This document shows, piece after piece, positions 1-6,149 of a stretch of 12,148 nucleotides of DNA (position 1 is its first letter; each line of letters starts with the position of its first letter). Source of the stretch: Bacteroidales bacterium. Lineage in GTDB: Bacteria; Bacteroidota; Bacteroidia; Bacteroidales; WCHB1-69. A program made the translations under genes and the position numbers. The stretch lies in NCBI GenBank assembly GCA_017527945.1, contig JAFXPL010000054.1, positions 1 through 12,148 on the forward strand, read 5' to 3'. Below the pieces are notes generated by a model. It saw only the letters and a list, made by a program, of their open reading frames with translations. It was not told where the DNA came from and made no database searches.

Positions 1-94
1 AAAATGTTTTCTAAAAAGAATATTTGATGAAATAATCCGCAAAGATACTTTTTTTTTAAATGGGAGGTTCAGGTAATGTTTTGTATTTTTTATG

Positions 95-102
95 TATTTT
101 TG
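95..102 (+). promoter_or_regulatory. Bacteroidetes-type -7 promoter motif of the first gene
   Basis: TATTTTTG matches the Bacteroidetes primary sigma factor -7 consensus TAnnTTTG and lies 35 bases before the ATG at 138. No good TTTG element is visible about 20-25 bases upstream, so only the -7 half is supported. The surrounding DNA is T-rich, including a T-run near 49-58, which raises the chance of an accidental match. Confidence 0.5.
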
Positions 103-112
103 CCGCCGATTT

Positions 113-136
113 GATAACCCATTAACCCATTAACCC
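113..136 (+). repeat. 8-base tandem repeat (ATTAACCC) in the leader of the first gene
   Basis: Three consecutive units of period 8 are visible: an imperfect GATAACCC, then two perfect ATTAACCC copies. The array ends one base before the ATG at 138, so it would form the 3' end of the untranslated leader. There is no Shine-Dalgarno sequence in it. A function is not evident. It could be a slippage-prone tract that alters leader length, or chance. Confidence 0.6.
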
Positions 137-137
137 A

Positions 138-650
138 ATGAACATATTAGGCATTTGCATTTTGGCAGGAATCATCGTGGCGGCGGCGTGCGCCGTGTAT
201 GTCACGAAAATGGTGATGGAGGCGAAGGCGAAGATCGCCGCCCTGGAGAGCAACAGAAAGAACCAGTCGGTGACATTGCCGCTGCGTCTGCAGGCCTACG
301 AGCGCATGGCCCTCTTCTTGGAACGCATCGACCCCAACCAGTTGGTGATGCGCATCCACACCGCCGGGTTGACCGTCTCACAGGAGCAGAACCTGCTGCT
401 GACGGCCATCCGCAGCGAGTTCGAGCACAACTTGTCGCAGCAGATTTACATCTCCGACCCGGTGTGGCAGAGAATCTGTGACGCCAAGGGCGACATCGAG
501 GCCATCATCAACACCGTGGCCGCCGACATGGACAAGGATGCCGACAGTCGCGAGTTCGCCGAAACCGTGCTCGCCGTCACCGCCCAGAAGCCCGTGGTGG
601 AGCTGGCCATCCAGATTCTGAAGACCGACATGCAGAAGTGGGCTTATTAG
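138..650 (+). CDS. Conserved hypothetical membrane-anchored protein
   Basis: A 170-residue protein with one N-terminal hydrophobic helix (about residues 3-24, rich in Ile, Val and Ala). This is followed by a charged, Ala/Glu/Lys-rich stretch (about 25-45) that looks like a short coiled coil. The remainder (about 46-170) is a soluble, helical domain without Cys clusters or catalytic motifs that I recognise. The layout suggests an inner-membrane anchor with a cytoplasmic helical domain. It resembles the small conserved hypothetical proteins common in Bacteroidetes (perhaps the DUF7935 group, from memory and not verified). The ATG at 138 is chosen because the hydrophobic helix starts right after it and a -7 motif lies at 95-102. 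It is followed by a heptamer repeat and then pruA with its own promoter, so it is probably monocistronic. Coding status is likely; function is unknown. Confidence 0.8.
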   Translation: MNILGICILAGIIVAAACAVYVTKMVMEAKAKIAALESNRKNQSVTLPLRLQAYERMALFLERIDPNQLVMRIHTAGLTVSQEQNLLLTAIRSEFEHNLSQQIYISDPVWQRICDAKGDIEAIINTVAADMDKDADSREFAETVLAVTAQKPVVELAIQILKTDMQKWAY

Positions 651-651
651 C

Positions 652-679
652 TGTTGGCTGTTGGCCGTTGGCTGTTGGA
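652..679 (+). repeat. 7-base tandem repeat (TGTTGGC)4, imperfect
   Basis: Four adjoining heptamers are present: TGTTGGC, TGTTGGC, CGTTGGC and TGTTGGA. They start one base after the stop codon of the first gene. A further GTTGGA occurs at 683-688 out of register. The array lies entirely in the intergenic DNA before pruA and shows no inverted symmetry, so it is not a terminator hairpin. It looks like a simple-sequence repeat prone to copy-number change. Confidence 0.8.
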
Positions 680-694
680 GAAGTTGGAAGTCTA

Positions 695-727
695 TTTGCC
701 CAGTTGAACATTTTTTTTGTATTTTTG
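695..727 (+). promoter_or_regulatory. Probable pruA promoter (-33 TTTG / -7 TATTTTTG)
   Basis: TTTG at 695-698 and TATTTTTG at 720-727 are separated by 21 bases, which fits the Bacteroidetes -33/-7 arrangement. The spacer includes a run of eight T at 711-718. The pruA ATG follows 48 bases after the -7 element. This is the best-formed promoter in the window. Confidence 0.65.
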
Positions 728-775
728 CGCCGTCATTTTATTCCCTAACATAAAATTAAGAACAAAGAATCGATT

Positions 776-2401
776 ATGAACAATGCCAATTATGTATTCA
801 GAGAACCGCAGAACGAGCCGGTCTTCTCTTATGCGCCCGGCACGCCGGAAAGAGCACTGCTGCAACAAGAATTAGAGAGACAATACAACCAGGAGATCGA
901 AATTCCGCTGATCATCGGCGGCAAGGAGGTCAGAACTGGCGATATGGGACAGGTTGTGATGCCCACCGAGCACAACCATGTGCTGGCCAAATACCACAAA
1001 GTGGGCAAGAAAGAGGTGCAGATGGCCATCGATGCGGCCATGGCCGCCAAGAAAGGCTGGGAGGAGACTCCGTGGATCCAGCGCGCCTCCGTCATGATGA
1101 AGGCCGCCGAACTCCTCGCCACCAAGTACCGCTACATTTTGAACGCCTCCTGTATGTTGGGCCAGGGCAAGAGCCCCATGCAGGCTGAAATCGACTGTCC
1201 GTGCGAGGCCATCGACTTCCTGCGCTTCAACACCTACTTCGCCTCCCAGCTCTACAGCCAGCAGCCGATCTCCGACCACGCCACGCTGAACCGCAACGAA
1301 TACCGCGGCATGGAAGGCTTCGTGTATGCCATCACCCCGTTCAACTTCACCTCCATCGCGCTGAACCTGAACGTGGCCCCCGCCCTCATGGGCAACGTCA
1401 CCATTTGGAAGCCCTCCACCACCGCCATTCTCTCCAACTACTACCTGATGAAACTCCTCCAGGAGGCCGGTCTGCCCGACGGCGTCATCAACTTCCTGCC
1501 CGGCAGCGGCTCCGTCATCAGTGAGGTGGCCTTCAAGTCGCCGCACCTGGCCGGCATCCACTTCACCGGCAGTACCTCCACCTTCAAGAGCTTCTGGAAG
1601 CTCATCGGCGAGAACATCGACATCTACAACACCTACCCGAAGATTGTGGGTGAGACCGGCGGCAAGGACTTCATCTTCGCCCACAAGACCGCTCCCGCCC
1701 GCGAACTCGCCGTGGCCATCCTGCGCGGCGCCTTCGAGTATCAAGGACAGAAATGCTCCGCAGCGTCCCGCGCATACGTACCGAAATCCCTCTGGGAACC
1801 TACGCTGCAACATATCAAGGACATGATGAAGACCGTGAAGATGGGTGACGTCCGCGACTTCTCCAACTTCGTGAACGCTGTCATCGACGAGAAATCCTTC
1901 GACAACATCGCCGGCTACATCAACCGCGCCAAGGCCTCCAAGGACGCCGAAATCGTGGTGGGCGGCAACTACGACAAATCCGTCGGCTATTTCGTGGAAC
2001 CCACCATCATCCTGGCCAAGACCCCGGACTACGAGTCCATCCGCGAAGAGATCTTCGGACCGGTCATCACGGTGTATGTCTATGAGGACGACCAATACGA
2101 GGAGATGCTACACGTCTGCGACGAGACTTCGCCGTACGCCCTCACCGGCTCCATCATCGCCCGCGACCGCTATGCCATCATCCAAGCCGAGAACATCCTG
2201 CGCCACTCCGCCGGCAACTTCTACATCAACGACAAGCCGACCGGCGCGGTGGTGGGTTGCCAACCCTTCGGCGGCGCCCGCGCGTCCGGCACCAACGACA
2301 AGGCCGGTAGCATGCTCAACCTCGTCCGCTGGATCAGCTCCCGCTGCATCAAGGAGACCTACGTCCCCGCCACGGACTACGGCTACCCGTTCCTCGGATA
2401 A
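776..2401 (+). CDS. pruA: L-glutamate gamma-semialdehyde dehydrogenase (1-pyrroline-5-carboxylate dehydrogenase)
   Basis: A 541-residue aldehyde dehydrogenase of the P5CDH (ALDH4-like) group. It oxidises glutamate semialdehyde, the open form of pyrroline-5-carboxylate, to glutamate with NAD+, the second step of proline breakdown in the cytoplasm. Visible landmarks: the cofactor-binding stretch with ITPFNFTS near residue 186 and the WKPS motif; FTGST near 265; the general-base Glu in GETGGK at residue 293; the catalytic Cys in GQKCS at residue 327; and the FGGARASGTND segment near the C-terminus. The 34-residue Glu-Cys spacing is as in human ALDH4A1. Length is typical for a stand-alone enzyme; there is no proline dehydrogenase domain as in bifunctional PutA. 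No proline dehydrogenase gene is next to it. It has its own promoter (695-727) and terminator (2423-2458), so it looks monocistronic. Confidence 0.95.
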   Translation: MNNANYVFREPQNEPVFSYAPGTPERALLQQELERQYNQEIEIPLIIGGKEVRTGDMGQVVMPTEHNHVLAKYHKVGKKEVQMAIDAAMAAKKGWEETPWIQRASVMMKAAELLATKYRYILNASCMLGQGKSPMQAEIDCPCEAIDFLRFNTYFASQLYSQQPISDHATLNRNEYRGMEGFVYAITPFNFTSIALNLNVAPALMGNVTIWKPSTTAILSNYYLMKLLQEAGLPDGVINFLPGSGSVISEVAFKSPHLAGIHFTGSTSTFKSFWKLIGENIDIYNTYPKIVGETGGKDFIFAHKTAPARELAVAILRGAFEYQGQKCSAASRAYVPKSLWEPTLQHIKDMMKTVKMGDVRDFSNFVNAVIDEKSFDNIAGYINRAKASKDAEIVVGGNYDKSVGYFVEPTIILAKTPDYESIREEIFGPVITVYVYEDDQYEEMLHVCDETSPYALTGSIIARDRYAIIQAENILRHSAGNFYINDKPTGAVVGCQPFGGARASGTNDKAGSMLNLVRWISSRCIKETYVPATDYGYPFLG

Positions 2402-2422
2402 TCTATTGACAAACAATATTGT

Positions 2423-2458
2423 AAAGGCCGTTGCCAAAAGTGGTGACGGCCTTTTTTT
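2423..2458 (+). terminator. Intrinsic terminator of pruA
   Basis: The arms AAAGGCCGT (2423-2431) and ACGGCCTTT (2446-2454) pair perfectly. The stem continues inward with two G-T wobbles and three pairs (CCA/TGG) around an AAAG loop. A run of seven T (2452-2458) closes it. The position, 21 bases after the pruA stop, is as expected. Read on the minus strand the same hairpin is followed only by a short T tract, so it may serve the convergent lipoprotein gene weakly as well. Confidence 0.9.
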
Positions 2459-2497
2459 GCGATGCAGCAGTGCACATGAAAAGATTTTAAAATCTAC

Positions 2498-3727
2498 CTA
2501 CTGCTCCACGAAAACCAGATAGTACCAGTCGGCAGGATCTCCTACTCCCACGCTGGGTGCATAAAGATAGACCGCCACCTTCTTGTGGGTTTTGCCGTAA
2601 TAGTATCGAAACTCTTCCTGCTTGGACAGAATTTGCCAAATCCGCTGAAGGAAAATCTCTTGTTCCGTATTGACTATGCAGTATTGACCATTATCGTTAA
2701 TAAACGCGATTCTGCCCTGACCGGGATAAGGCAACCCATTGTTTGTCTGATTTCCGGCTTTGAAAGATTCGGGAAAATCCAACATGCCGCACCCCATCCA
2801 GACAATGGAACCGGAAGCAAGCAGATTGTCGGTGTTTTGGTAGAACAGTTTGAACCATCCGAAATCAGCAGGTTCTTGATATTGCGCTATGAAGGGAATC
2901 TCATTGCCTGAACTGACCGGATTCTGAACATTCAATGCGTAAGATCCCAAAGCCTGAAAAGTCAGATAGTCCACCTTTGAAATCAGGATGTTCTTGTGCA
3001 TATCCGCTTCCGAGAAAACACCCTCCGGGAAAAAGCCATCTGGAAAATCATTGGGCTGCCATCCTGCACGAGCATTGTAGATGCACAACTCCACCCAATT
3101 CATGTATCCTGTAGAAACGAACATCTCGTAAACATTCGCATAGATGTCATTTCCACTGAAAGAGATGGAAACTTCAGCGGCAGGATCCACCATTTCCACT
3201 GCGGCCATAAAAGATTCGTATGTACTGAAACTTTGACTGCTTCCGTTAACGCGCATCGAAAATGAGGCTCGCACCAGTTTTGGGAACGCGGATGAGTTAT
3301 GGAACTCTTGCATCCATTGCTTGAGAATCGGCAACATGACAGATAACTCCTCATCTTTAACATACAGTTCCCCTTGTTTGACAGCGGCATTTGTGGAATA
3401 AATGGAGACGATTTTCGTAATATCTTCTTCCGTTTTAACGTATCTCTCGCCATTGTAAAGAAATCCGTTTTGGGAAAGCAGGTCCGCCACGTTCCCCGAT
3501 TGGCTTCCGATGCATGCTTTGAGCATCGTGAAATCGTTGGTGACCGGATCGTTCACTTCAGGCGTGTAATCAATCGGCGGAATTTCCACTGGAACAGGAA
3601 TCGGATCTTCCAGATTGGAATTCACGGGATCTGGATTCACGGGATCTGGACTACAGGCCGCAAAAAACAGCGCAACGAGGCATCCTGCGACTATCTTCCA
3701 TTTTGGGAAAAAGGGTTTCTTATCCAT
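2498..3727 (-). CDS. Hypothetical lipoprotein with Pro/Asp-rich tether
   Basis: A 409-residue protein starting at the ATG at 3727. The translation begins MDKKPFFPKWK, then a hydrophobic segment, and reaches a lipobox (FFAAC) with the lipidated Cys at residue 25: a type II signal peptide. The frame stays open upstream to an ATG at 3778, but that ATG lies inside the probable -7 motif and would put 17 extra residues before the signal peptide. After the Cys comes a Pro/Asp/Val/Asn-rich tether (about residues 26-60) holding two PDPVN copies, then a roughly 345-residue domain rich in aromatic residues with no motif I recognise. It is probably anchored in a membrane facing the periplasm or cell surface. 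The gene is convergent with pruA and divergent from the next gene. Its base composition is lower in GC than its neighbours (two sampled 60-base lines have 25 G+C each). The product cannot be named. Confidence 0.8.
   Translation of the reverse strand: MDKKPFFPKWKIVAGCLVALFFAACSPDPVNPDPVNSNLEDPIPVPVEIPPIDYTPEVNDPVTNDFTMLKACIGSQSGNVADLLSQNGFLYNGERYVKTEEDITKIVSIYSTNAAVKQGELYVKDEELSVMLPILKQWMQEFHNSSAFPKLVRASFSMRVNGSSQSFSTYESFMAAVEMVDPAAEVSISFSGNDIYANVYEMFVSTGYMNWVELCIYNARAGWQPNDFPDGFFPEGVFSEADMHKNILISKVDYLTFQALGSYALNVQNPVSSGNEIPFIAQYQEPADFGWFKLFYQNTDNLLASGSIVWMGCGMLDFPESFKAGNQTNNGLPYPGQGRIAFINDNGQYCIVNTEQEIFLQRIWQILSKQEEFRYYYGKTHKKVAVYLYAPSVGVGDPADWYYLVFVEQ
3620..3649. repeat. Perfect 15-base tandem duplication in the lipoprotein gene
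   Basis: ATTCACGGGATCTGG occurs twice in a row (3620-3634 and 3635-3649, plus-strand sequence). On the coding (minus) strand each copy encodes five residues, so the two copies give the PDPVN-PDPVN stretch just after the lipidated Cys. The unit length is a multiple of three, so copy-number change would lengthen or shorten the tether without breaking the frame. Confidence 0.9.
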
Positions 3728-3775
3728 ATTTACATTAGTTTTTAGGGGTGAGAAAATCTGATTATCTATCGCTTG

Positions 3776-3783
3776 CAAAGATA
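3776..3783 (-). promoter_or_regulatory. -7 promoter motif of the lipoprotein gene
   Basis: On the minus strand the sequence reads TATCTTTG, a full match to TAnnTTTG, 48 bases before the ATG at 3727. A TTTC at 3804-3807 (minus strand) could be a degenerate -33 element at about the right distance. This motif also argues against the upstream ATG at 3778 as the start. Confidence 0.6.
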
Positions 3784-3817
3784 ATTTTTTTATTAAAACA
3801 CGGGAAATCGAAAAAAC

Positions 3818-3852
3818 TTTGAGGAGTCACCTCAACAAAAAATGTATCTTTG
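3818..3852 (+). promoter_or_regulatory. Probable promoter of the YD-repeat gene
   Basis: TATCTTTG at 3845-3852 matches TAnnTTTG, and a TTTG at 3818-3821 lies 23 bases upstream, slightly longer than ideal. Between them is an interrupted inverted repeat, GAGG-N5-CCTC (3821-3833), which could bind a regulator but is short. The ATG follows 24 bases after the -7 element. The two divergent -7 motifs are about 60 bases apart. Confidence 0.6.
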
Positions 3853-3876
3853 CCACAACTTTAAAACCCCATAGCA

Positions 3877-4767
3877 ATGAAAAGTCTCAAAATCGTCAAG
3901 AAAGAATACCAGCGGGTCGGTTATGACGCGCAAGCCATTGAACCTGTGGAATATACGGAAGGATACGCCGAATATGACGACCACGGGCAAATCACTAAGG
4001 AAGAGCGTTACGAACCCGACGGGACCCTCAACACACTTACCGTCAACACGTACGATGAAAATCAGCACCTGCTGCAGACCGAGCAATACGACCAAGACCA
4101 TATCCTGTTGCAAAAAACAGTGAACAAATACGATGAAAACCAACGGCTTGTGTCACAGAGCAACTACTACGGCGATGCCTCCGACGAGTATGTCACCAAA
4201 TTCCACTACGACGAAGCCGGCAATGTGGTGAAGCAGGAGGTCTATGTGAACGACAAACTCGACTACGTGGAGAAAACCAGCACCTACACGGACGGACGGC
4301 CCGACACGGTGACGGAGAACGACGACTACGGCAATCCGATGTACATTCACCACTACGAATACGACGAGAAGGGGCAGGTGACCGTCTATGTCCGCGACGA
4401 GGTGCAGAACAAGGACCGCCGCACCTACGAATTCACCTATAACGATCACGGCGACCGCGTGAAGGATCTCATCTACGATTACGACATGAAGCTGATTGCC
4501 AAGGTGAACCGGACCTTCGACGAGCAGTTCCGCCAGACGGAAATCGTGGAGGAGGACTTGGACAACTACCGCCGCATCACCATGGAGTATGACGGCGACA
4601 GGGTAGTGAAGAACACCATGTTCAACAAGAAGGGCGAAATCACCGGATGGGCGGAGTACGAGTACGCCGACGACGGTCGCCAGAGCATGGCCCGCGAGTT
4701 CATCCACGACGAGGTAGAGCCGGAGAACTTCCGAATGCTGCGGGAGACGCTGTATGTGCGGGGATAG
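3877..4767 (+). CDS. YD-repeat (RHS-like) protein without signal peptide
   Basis: A 296-residue, acidic, Tyr/Asp-rich protein built of about ten imperfect repeats of the form (Y/F)(D/x)(D/E)xGx-(V/I)xxxxxY. Repeat anchors are seen at about residues 33, 59, 71, 85, 111, 127, 152, 178, 200, 214, 238 and 263. These resemble YD/RHS beta-strand repeats, which in large RHS and wall-associated proteins form a beta-cage or fibre. Here the whole protein is repeats: there is no RHS core-end motif (DPxGL), no toxin tail and no N-terminal targeting domain. The N-terminus (MKSLKIVKKE) is charged and has no signal peptide, so it is probably cytoplasmic. It is divergent from the lipoprotein and followed by a weak terminator and serS. 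The function is unknown. The repeats could also be read as a MORN/YwqK-like beta-hairpin series. Confidence 0.8.
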   Translation: MKSLKIVKKEYQRVGYDAQAIEPVEYTEGYAEYDDHGQITKEERYEPDGTLNTLTVNTYDENQHLLQTEQYDQDHILLQKTVNKYDENQRLVSQSNYYGDASDEYVTKFHYDEAGNVVKQEVYVNDKLDYVEKTSTYTDGRPDTVTENDDYGNPMYIHHYEYDEKGQVTVYVRDEVQNKDRRTYEFTYNDHGDRVKDLIYDYDMKLIAKVNRTFDEQFRQTEIVEEDLDNYRRITMEYDGDRVVKNTMFNKKGEITGWAEYEYADDGRQSMAREFIHDEVEPENFRMLRETLYVRG

Positions 4768-4781
4768 GGACAAAAACGGTT

Positions 4782-4804
4782 GGCGTGTTGCCGGTGCCTT
4801 TTTT
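4782..4804 (+). terminator. Weak intrinsic terminator after the YD-repeat gene
   Basis: GGCGT (4782-4786) can pair with GTGCC (4794-4798) using three G-C and two wobble pairs around a 7-base loop. Six T follow at 4799-4804. It sits 15 bases after the stop codon and before the serS promoter. The stem is short, so efficiency is uncertain. Confidence 0.4.
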
Positions 4805-4842
4805 GACGGATTTCGCATGCCCGCGCATATCCGAAATTTATG

Positions 4843-4850
4843 TACCTTTG
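4843..4850 (+). promoter_or_regulatory. -7 promoter motif of serS
   Basis: TACCTTTG matches TAnnTTTG and ends 21 bases before the serS ATG at 4872. No convincing -33 TTTG is seen at the expected distance. It is the only TAnnTTTG-type motif I found upstream of the serS-TPR-oxidoreductase group, so it may drive all three. Confidence 0.6.
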
Positions 4851-4871
4851 CGGCCTTAAAATTTCAAGACG

Positions 4872-6143
4872 ATGTTACAGATCCAACTTTTAAGAGAAAA
4901 TCCCCAAGAGGTTATTGACAGACTGAAAATCAAGAATTTCGATGCCACGCAGCTGGTGGCTGAAATCCGTGAACTGGATAGCGAGAACCGCAACCTGAAG
5001 AAAAAAATCGACGACAACCTGATGGCCCAGAACCAGGGCGCGAAGAAGATCGGGCAGCTCTTCAAAGAGGGCAAACGCGACGAAGCCGAGACCCTGAAGG
5101 CCGAGATGGCCGCCCTGAAGGAGAGCGAGCGCACCGACCGCGCCAAGCTCCAGGAACAGGAGGAGTTGCTGCAAGGCAAGATGGTGCTGCTGCCCAACCT
5201 GCCCAACGCCGCCGTGAAACCCGGCAAGGGCGCGGAGGACAACGAAGTCATCTATACCGAGGGCGATGCCTCCAATCTGCCCGAGGGCGCACTCCCCCAC
5301 TGGGAACTCGTCAAAAAATACGACATCATCGACTTCGAGCTCGGCACCAAAATCACCGGCGCCGGCTTCCCCGTCTATAAAGGCAAAGGTGCCCGCCTGC
5401 AACGCGCCCTCATCGACTTCTTCCTCGACGAGGCCACGGCCGCCGGCTTCACCGAAATCCAGCCTCCCTACATGGTGAACGAAGACTCCGCCTACGGCAC
5501 CGGCCAGCTGCCCGACAAGGAGGGCCAGATGTACCACTGCCAGGTCGATAACTTCTACCTCATCCCCACCGCCGAGGTACCCGTCACCAACATCTACCGC
5601 GACGTCATCCTCAAGGAGAGCGACTTCCCGTTGAAAAACTGCGCCTACTCCGCCTGCTTCCGCCGCGAGGCCGGCTCCTACGGCAAGGATGTGCGCGGCC
5701 TCAACCGCCTGCACCAGTTCGACAAAATCGAAATCGTGACCATCGAGCACCCCGACCGCTCCTACCAGACCTTGGAGGAGATGACCAACCACGGCAAGAG
5801 CCTGCTCACCAAGCTCGGCCTGCCCTTCCGCGTGCTCCGTCTCTGTGGCGGCGACATCAGCTTCACCTCCGCCCTCACCTACGACTTGGAGGTCTATTCC
5901 AAGGCTCAACAGAAATGGTTGGAAGTCAGCTCCGTCTCCAATTTCGAATCCTACCAAGCCAACCGCTTGAAACTAAGATATAAAGATGCCACGGGAAAGA
6001 CGAAACTCGCCCACACGCTCAACGGCAGTGCCCTCGCCCTCCCGCGCGTGCTCGCCGCCCTCCTGGAGAACAACCAGACCGACAAGGGCATTGTCATCCC
6101 CGAAGTGCTGCGCCCCTACACCCGTTTCGACATCATCGACTAA
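4872..6143 (+). CDS. serS: Seryl-tRNA synthetase
   Basis: A 423-residue class II aminoacyl-tRNA synthetase that charges tRNA-Ser (and tRNA-Sec where present) with serine in the cytoplasm. The N-terminal 105 or so residues form the long antiparallel coiled-coil arm that grips the tRNA variable arm (Glu/Lys/Leu-rich, about 27-103). The catalytic core shows the serine-site TAEVPVTN at 233-240, class II motif 2 beginning FRREAGSYGKD at 263 with its Arg pair, and motif 3 NGSALALPR at 384-392 with the ATP-binding Arg. Length is normal for bacterial SerRS and no key residue is missing. The ATG at 4872 follows the -7 motif by 21 bases. The next gene starts only 6 bases after the stop, suggesting cotranscription. 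Confidence 0.97.
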   Translation: MLQIQLLRENPQEVIDRLKIKNFDATQLVAEIRELDSENRNLKKKIDDNLMAQNQGAKKIGQLFKEGKRDEAETLKAEMAALKESERTDRAKLQEQEELLQGKMVLLPNLPNAAVKPGKGAEDNEVIYTEGDASNLPEGALPHWELVKKYDIIDFELGTKITGAGFPVYKGKGARLQRALIDFFLDEATAAGFTEIQPPYMVNEDSAYGTGQLPDKEGQMYHCQVDNFYLIPTAEVPVTNIYRDVILKESDFPLKNCAYSACFRREAGSYGKDVRGLNRLHQFDKIEIVTIEHPDRSYQTLEEMTNHGKSLLTKLGLPFRVLRLCGGDISFTSALTYDLEVYSKAQQKWLEVSSVSNFESYQANRLKLRYKDATGKTKLAHTLNGSALALPRVLAALLENNQTDKGIVIPEVLRPYTRFDIID

Positions 6144-6149
6144 CTCCGG

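Noticed and set aside
872..2095. Long open frame (407 codons) on the minus strand across pruA
   Set aside because: It is antisense to a certain enzyme gene; codon bias of the GC-rich sense strand keeps it open. Its translation is low-complexity (Gly, Val, Asp, His-rich) and resembles no family.
3728..3778. Upstream in-frame ATG at 3778 for the lipoprotein gene
   Set aside because: It overlaps the -7 motif and would place 17 residues ahead of an otherwise standard type II signal peptide starting at 3727.
3877..4767. YD-repeat gene as part of a polymorphic toxin or contact-dependent inhibition locus
   Set aside because: There is no RHS core motif, toxin domain, immunity-like gene, secretion signal or VgrG/Hcp neighbour in the window.
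4890..5957. Long open frame (355 codons) on the minus strand across serS
   Set aside because: Antisense shadow of serS with Val/Gly/Ala/Leu-rich composition and no promoter motif or recognisable domain.
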